A DNA stretch of 64,000 nt. Origin: Pseudomonadota bacterium (GTDB lineage Bacteria > Pseudomonadota > Gammaproteobacteria > Burkholderiales > Rhodocyclaceae). The translations under genes and the position numbers were made by a program. The notes beneath the pieces were generated by a model that ran no database searches, was not told where the DNA came from, and saw nothing but the letters and a program-made list of their open reading frames with translations. The stretch is taken from contig JAPLQT010000038.1 in assembly GCA_026399515.1 (NCBI GenBank), positions 31,974 to 95,973 of the forward strand, read 5' to 3'. This document shows, piece by piece, positions 58,197 to 64,000 of this stretch; within the stretch, counting starts at the first letter, position 1, and each line of letters begins with the position of its first letter.

Positions 58197-59354
58197 CTAC
58201 TTGGCGTGCACCACGTGGCCGTTCTGGACCATGCCCATCACCACATCGCCTATTTTGATGACTTCGTGGTCGTCATGGGTGAACGGGTGGTCGTAGGTTT
58301 TGACCACGCCTTCCATCTTCTCCTTGAGGTTTTCCAGGGCCTCTCTCACCTTGACACCATCCGTCGTGCCGGCTTGCTTGATCGCGGCGGCCAACAAGAA
58401 CATGGAGTCATAGCCCTGAGCTGCGGATACCGGCGACGGGATGCGGTCCACCTTGTAGGTCTTCTGGTAGGCCTCGATGAAGGCCTTGCGCTTCGGCGTG
58501 TTGCCTTCCTGGATGAAGGTCTGCGGCATGATGGCGCCTTCGCCGTTCTTGCCGGCGTTGTCGATGAAGTTGGCCATCGACAGGGTCCAGCTACCGAGGA
58601 TCGGCACTTTCCAGCCCAGCTTCTCCATGCCATTGGCGATCTGCGCCAACTCCGGCCCGATCCCGTAGGTGATGACCACCTGAGCACCCGCCTGCTTGGA
58701 CTTCAGCAGTTGGGCGGTCATGTCCACATCCTTGATGTTGTACTTCTCCACTGCCACGGCGGTGATGCCCTTCTTGGCCAAGGCTTTTTCCAAGTCCTCG
58801 CGACCTAATTGGCCGTAGTTGGTGGAGTCGGCGAGGATCGCCACCTTGGTCAGCTTGCGCTTGGTGACGACCTCTTCGACGATCAAGGCGCATTGGATGG
58901 AATCGTAGGCGGAAGTGCGGAACACATAACTGTCGGGAAACTCCGGCGGCATGAACTGCTTGGTGATGACGGTGGCGGTGGCGACGTTGTTCATCACCGG
59001 AATCTTCGCCTCCTGATAGAAGCGCTGCGCGGCCAGGGAGACGCCGGAATTGATGAAGCCGATGCCGGCCGCCACTTTTTCCTTGTTGATCAGTTCCTGG
59101 GTCACCTGGATACCACGCTCGTTTTTCGCTTCATCGTCGCGTTCGATGAGCTGAATCTGGCGCCCCAGGATGCCGCCTTTTGCGTTGATTTCAGTCGCGG
59201 CCAGCTTGACGCCGTCGCGCATGCTGACGCCCATCGGCGAAGAGCCGCCGGTGAATGGGCCGGACAGGCCGATCTTGATCGGGTCCGCGGCAAGCGCTGA
59301 AAAAGCGGCGCCCAATGCCAATGTAGCGATAATCGATTTTATCTTCACGTTCAT
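58197..59354 (-). CDS. ABC transporter substrate-binding protein (aromatic or branched-chain acid type)
   Basis: This 385-aa periplasmic protein has a signal peptide (MNVKIKSIIATLALGAAFSALA) and a type I periplasmic fold (IKIGLSGPFTGGSSPMGVSMRDGVKLA). GGAGGAGT abuts the ATG; a GTG two codons later is possible. Members of this subfamily often occur in benzoate or hydroxybenzoate clusters, so benzoate uptake is a fair guess, but the gene is 35 kb from the ligase here. No TGCA boxes were found upstream. Confidence 0.9.
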   Translation of the reverse strand: MNVKIKSIIATLALGAAFSALAADPIKIGLSGPFTGGSSPMGVSMRDGVKLAATEINAKGGILGRQIQLIERDDEAKNERGIQVTQELINKEKVAAGIGFINSGVSLAAQRFYQEAKIPVMNNVATATVITKQFMPPEFPDSYVFRTSAYDSIQCALIVEEVVTKRKLTKVAILADSTNYGQLGREDLEKALAKKGITAVAVEKYNIKDVDMTAQLLKSKQAGAQVVITYGIGPELAQIANGMEKLGWKVPILGSWTLSMANFIDNAGKNGEGAIMPQTFIQEGNTPKRKAFIEAYQKTYKVDRIPSPVSAAQGYDSMFLLAAAIKQAGTTDGVKVREALENLKEKMEGVVKTYDHPFTHDDHEVIKIGDVVMGMVQNGHVVHAK

Positions 59355-59578
59355 ACTCCTCCGGTATAGGTAAATCAGAAAAACTTCACGCTTGTGCTGC
59401 TTTATTCTTATTGGGCAAGACGCGCTACTGGACTTGGTAATACTCACACACCATGCCAACTTCGGCAATCAATATTTTATATTCCAAATATCGGGCAATA
59501 TACGGACGCCACTGGAAAATGTTCAATCCTCCGGATCCCCGATCACCGTCGAGAGCGATAGTCTTGGCGATTACCGTT

Positions 59579-61102
<1,524 letters not shown>

Positions 61103-61147
61103 CAATCTCCGTCCTTGGCGTGAATGAACATCAGTCCGCCGAGAGCT

Positions 61148-61169
61148 AACGTTCATAATCCTGAACGTT
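61148..61169. promoter_or_regulatory. IclR operator candidate, perfect 8-base inverted repeat
   Basis: AACGTTCA, six bases, TGAACGTT is a perfect dyad, with another half site TGAACG at 61181-61186. It lies between mmsA and the iclR gene, 46 bases above the mmsA start, a natural position for repression of mmsA. Confidence 0.75.
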
Positions 61170-61293
61170 GTGCTATTATCTGAACGCAGCATACGACAAA
61201 TTTTGTTGAGTCGTCAACCATCGAAAGCGATTCGGAGAATTCGTTACACACAGCGTTGCACCAGCGACGAAACCGCAAGGAGCCGGGACCAAA

Positions 61294-62085
61294 GTGGAAA
61301 ATGCGCGCAGTCTGCCTAAAGGCATCGTTCCGTCCATCCTCAAGGCGATCCAGATCCTCGATACCCTCGCCGCGGCGAAGGCTCCGATGACCTTGGCCGA
61401 ACTCACGCAGCATCTTCAACTTCCCAAGAGCAGCGTGCTGGCGCTGTGTACCACCCTGACCGTGACCGGCATGCTGAGCCGTCTCGACAACGGCGCCTAT
61501 CGCTTGGGCACGCATCTCCTCGATCTGTCCCATGCCTATCTGGCCAATATCGACTTGACCAAGGAGTTCGTCAGCACCTGGGACTCGCTTGCCATGCCGG
61601 CGGGAGAAGGCATCGTTCTGGGTGTTCTGGATGGGACCGACGTGGTGTATGTCGCCTGCCGCAACAGCGACTCGCCGCTCGGCGTCACCTATCGCATCGG
61701 CATGCGCCTTCCCGCCAACTGCACGGCGACCGGCAAGGCGCTGTTGAGCACGCTGCCGGACGAACGGGTGCGGGCGTTATATGCAGGCAAGGCGCTGGAG
61801 AAATTGACGCCGCACAGCCATGTCACACTGAAAGCCTTGCTCAAGGATCTACATGCGACGCGCATCCGCGGATATGCCGTCGATGACGAGGAGACGCGCG
61901 AGGGGATGTGCTGCTTCGGCGCACCGGTATTCGATTCCTCGGGCAGCAATGCCATCGCCGCCGTCGCGGTTAGCACCCTCAAGCGTCCCGGCGATAACGA
62001 CGGCAACCCGGCGGTTACGCAGGCCGTACTGAAATTCGCCCGGGTTCTGTCGAAACGGCTGGGCGCCAAAGGCAAGCTGCTTTGA
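61294..62085 (+). CDS. IclR family transcriptional regulator
   Basis: This is a 263-aa regulator with an N-terminal winged HTH (PMTLAELTQHLQLPKSSVLALCTTLTVTGML). A C-terminal effector domain has the family segment NCTATGKALLSTLPDERV. The start is GTG 61294, with GGAG about 11 bases upstream. It is divergent from mmsA and probably senses a semialdehyde or CoA intermediate. Confidence 0.92.
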   Translation: MENARSLPKGIVPSILKAIQILDTLAAAKAPMTLAELTQHLQLPKSSVLALCTTLTVTGMLSRLDNGAYRLGTHLLDLSHAYLANIDLTKEFVSTWDSLAMPAGEGIVLGVLDGTDVVYVACRNSDSPLGVTYRIGMRLPANCTATGKALLSTLPDERVRALYAGKALEKLTPHSHVTLKALLKDLHATRIRGYAVDDEETREGMCCFGAPVFDSSGSNAIAAVAVSTLKRPGDNDGNPAVTQAVLKFARVLSKRLGAKGKLL

Positions 62086-62093
62086 CGGTGGAA

Positions 62094-62369
62094 TCAGAAC
62101 AAACTCGCGACCACCCATCGATCGCGGTTCAGGAGTCTGGTCAGTCCCTTGACGACTTCGCCCGACGCCCCGCGTTTGTCGGCATGATGCTGGAATGTTT
62201 CGAGAGCCTTGGGTAAAGGGTAAGCGGTTTCGAACCACTCTTCCCTGAAATCCTCGAAGGGCATCGAGCGCGCCGAGAGTTTGCCGCCTTTCATCGGGAC
62301 CAGCGTGACCTTGAAGCCGTCATTGCGAATCACTATCGCCGTGGTTCTTTGTGTGTTGATGACTACCAT
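62094..62369 (-). CDS. Small protein of unknown function
   Basis: This is a 91-aa product from ATG 62369 (GGGGAG upstream). It looks soluble, a small beta-rich N-terminus (MVVINTQRTTAIVIRNDGFKV) followed by helices (FEDFREEWFETAYPLPKALETFQHHADKRG). The family is not recognised. It is convergent with the IclR gene, eight bases away. Confidence 0.65.
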   Translation of the reverse strand: MVVINTQRTTAIVIRNDGFKVTLVPMKGGKLSARSMPFEDFREEWFETAYPLPKALETFQHHADKRGASGEVVKGLTRLLNRDRWVVASLF

Positions 62370-62537
62370 CCACGCTCCCCACATCAATGGTTTGGAACAT
62401 TAACGGCAGTTTCTGAAAAATATTCAGTCGGACTACTCACAAACTGTTACACCCCGGTGGTCATCAGCCGGGTTCACCGCGCGTTATTTGACTCAACCAA
62501 CAGTTTGTTGGTCTCGACACCACGCGGAGAATACAAA

Positions 62538-62981
62538 ATGTCCAAGCTCACCGCTGCACTAATGGCCACACTGCTTGCCACCGGGGCGATGGTGGGAACT
62601 CCGGCATGGGCAGATCGTGGTAATGCCAATTTCGATCACCGCAATGGCAATTTCGATCGCGGCGACGACCGTTACGATCGCGGTCGCGGCCATGGTTACA
62701 GTCGTGGCTATAGTCGTGGCTACGGTCATGGCGACAATGCCTGGGGCTGGGGTCTCGGCTTATTGGCCGGCTCCGCTATCCTGCTGGCCGCCTCGGAGCC
62801 CAGGCGGGTGTTTGTTTCGGCTCCGGTGTCGGTTTATGCGCCGCCCGCGCCACCATTGGCGGTCTATGCGCAGCCGAGTGTCCAGTGGTGGTATTACTGT
62901 TCCGCGTCCGCCAGCTATTTCCCCTACGTCAATTATTGTCCCTCGGGTTGGACCAGAGTGCCCGCGATGCCGCCAAGGTAA
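62538..62981 (+). CDS. Small exported protein with Arg/Gly/Asp repeats and a YYC-CxxGW motif
   Basis: The 147-aa protein begins with a signal peptide (MSKLTAALMATLLATGAMVGTPAWA). A low-complexity part follows, with NGNFDRGDDRYDRGRG and SRGYSRGYGHG repeats. Then come one hydrophobic segment (LGLLAGSAILLA) and the C-terminal motif WYYCSASASYFPYVNYCPSGWTRVP. That motif with two Cys is common in small exported proteins of beta- and gammaproteobacteria, function unknown. GGAG lies 8 bases before the ATG. Confidence 0.82.
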   Translation: MSKLTAALMATLLATGAMVGTPAWADRGNANFDHRNGNFDRGDDRYDRGRGHGYSRGYSRGYGHGDNAWGWGLGLLAGSAILLAASEPRRVFVSAPVSVYAPPAPPLAVYAQPSVQWWYYCSASASYFPYVNYCPSGWTRVPAMPPR

Positions 62982-63069
62982 GAATTTTCCGACCGGCCGC
63001 CAGTCAGGCTCATCCTGTGAGCCTCTGACACGTCATGCTTCCTCCATCGACCCGATCAAGGAGGAAACC

Positions 63070-64000
63070 ATGCCCGCGTCCGTCACCGAAAACCTCGAAC
63101 TCTTCGCCGCCGAGAGTATCGACCTTCAATTCCCTGAAAGCCACGATGAGCAAGGCGATATCGACGCCTTCATTGCCGCCCTGGAACGCAAGTACCGCGA
63201 CCGCATCGTCGCCAGGGTCGACCTGCCCGCCCAGGAGGCCCGCTATGCGGACTTTCCCGAGGGTCTCGACCCGGGTCTGTGTGCGGCATTGGCTGCGCGC
63301 GGCATCGACAGGCTCTACAGCCACCAGCGCACCGCCATCGACCATGCGCTGGCCGGACGCCATGTGGTGATCGCCACGCCCACCGCTTCGGGCAAATCGC
63401 TCTGCTACCACTTGCCGGCATTGCAGCGTTTCCGTCGCGACGGCGCCAAGGCGCTGTATCTGTTTCCGACCAAGGCGCTGGCCCAGGACCAGGTTGCGGA
63501 CCTGCTGGAAATCAACCGTGCGGGTTCATTGGGCCTGCGCACCTATACCTTCGACGGCGACACGCCGAATGATGCGCGCCAGGCGATCCGCCGGCATGGC
63601 GACCTGGTGGTCACCAATCCCGACATGCTGCACCAGGGCATCCTGCCGCACCACACCAAGTGGGCGCAGTTCTTCGAGAATCTCGACACCATCGTCATCG
63701 ACGAGCTGCACACCTATCGCGGCGTGTTCGGATCGCACCTGGCCAATGTCATCCGTCGTCTGAAGCGCGTCCTGCGCTTCTATGGCGCCGATCCGGTGTT
63801 CATACTCTGCTCCGCCACCATCGCCAATCCGGCGGAACTTGCCTCCCGGCTGATCGGTGAAAGCGTGGTTGCCGTCGACGAATCCGGTGCACCGCAAGGC
63901 GCGAAGACGCTGCTGATGTGGAATCCTCCGGTCGTCAATGCGGATCTGGGCCTGCGCGCTTCGGCCCGTTCGCAGACCCTGCGCATCGTCCGTCAGTCGC
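63070..64000 (+). CDS. DEAD/DEAH-box helicase (MrfA/YprA-like), 3' end beyond the window
   Basis: The first 310 residues of a superfamily 2 helicase are present. AAGGAGG lies 5 bases before ATG 63070. Motif Q region YSHQRTAID, motif I ATPTASGKS, motif Ia FPTKALAQDQ, motif II DELH (VIDELHTYRG) and motif III CSATI appear in order. The pattern fits the MrfA/YprA family, whose members have a C-terminal DUF1998 zinc domain and act in DNA repair; that part is outside the window. Confidence 0.88.
   Translation, partial: MPASVTENLELFAAESIDLQFPESHDEQGDIDAFIAALERKYRDRIVARVDLPAQEARYADFPEGLDPGLCAALAARGIDRLYSHQRTAIDHALAGRHVVIATPTASGKSLCYHLPALQRFRRDGAKALYLFPTKALAQDQVADLLEINRAGSLGLRTYTFDGDTPNDARQAIRRHGDLVVTNPDMLHQGILPHHTKWAQFFENLDTIVIDELHTYRGVFGSHLANVIRRLKRVLRFYGADPVFILCSATIANPAELASRLIGESVVAVDESGAPQGAKTLLMWNPPVVNADLGLRASARSQTLRIVRQS

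Noticed and set aside
62453-62472. Hairpin CCCGG / CCGGG before the small exported protein gene
   Set aside because: Five-base arms with a ten-base loop and no T-run are too weak to call a terminator or riboswitch.

Overview
The window is GC-rich (about 60% by eye), densely coded chromosomal DNA from a Gram-negative bacterium. The gene set points to a betaproteobacterial aromatic-compound degrader, perhaps of the Rhodocyclales/Sterolibacteriaceae type. The reasons are an aerobic benzoyl-CoA epoxidation (box) pathway with its BoxR regulator, a benzoate-CoA ligase, an RND efflux pair, and secreted RCC1-repeat proteins with a C-terminal domain I associate with Betaproteobacteria. This taxonomic call is inference; no rRNA or tRNA gene was recognised.

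Layout. 1-3645: RND efflux permease (cut by the window edge and frameshifted) and its lipoprotein adaptor. 3996-7224: boxC-boxB behind a strong promoter flanked by TGCA boxes. 7551-14667: patatin-like lipase, MDR oxidoreductase, a small acidic protein, an HflX-type GTPase, a truncated globin and a hybrid histidine kinase. 14802-19978: boxR, divergent from an operon of flavodoxin, DUF4863 protein, benzoate-CoA ligase and a second CoA ligase. 20073-24567: a MarR-controlled operon (MFS, MATE, unusual SDR, DsbA/kappa-GST-type isomerase). 24757-27417: a decayed DsbA-family gene, then an exported MBL-fold protein divergent from a LysR regulator. 27720-33205: FMN-dependent alpha-hydroxy-acid dehydrogenase, thioesterase, PAS-chemoreceptor and GT39 glycosyltransferase.

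33492-46342: two RCC1-repeat proteins, one translationally coupled to an exported matrixin-type metalloprotease; an M20 peptidase; a broken CMD-family gene; a MaoC-like hydratase; an IorAB-type molybdenum hydroxylase; a coiled-coil protein; and a DEDDh-exonuclease homologue whose active site is mostly lost. 46461-54304: UPF0045 protein, two LysE exporters, class V aminotransferase, ABM protein, D-2-hydroxyacid dehydrogenase, GMC oxidoreductase, a hypothetical protein and a DUF1778/GNAT toxin-antitoxin pair. 54491-64000: a branched-chain/aromatic-acid ABC transporter in which permease and both ATPases read as one 891-residue ORF, MmsA-type dehydrogenase with a divergent IclR regulator and a perfect operator-like palindrome, two small proteins, and the start of a DEAD/DEAH helicase.

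How it works together. Benzoate could enter through the ABC system, be activated by the ligase, then be epoxidised and ring-cleaved by BoxB and BoxC, with BoxR repressing at TGCA boxes until benzoyl-CoA appears. BoxA, the reductase for BoxB, is not in the window. The most notable oddities are four damaged loci: three short non-triplet deletions (RND permease, CMD protein, livG/livF junction) and a DsbA-family gene with a stop codon exactly at the first CxxC cysteine. The others are the RCC1-metalloprotease pair and several enzyme homologues lacking catalytic residues.
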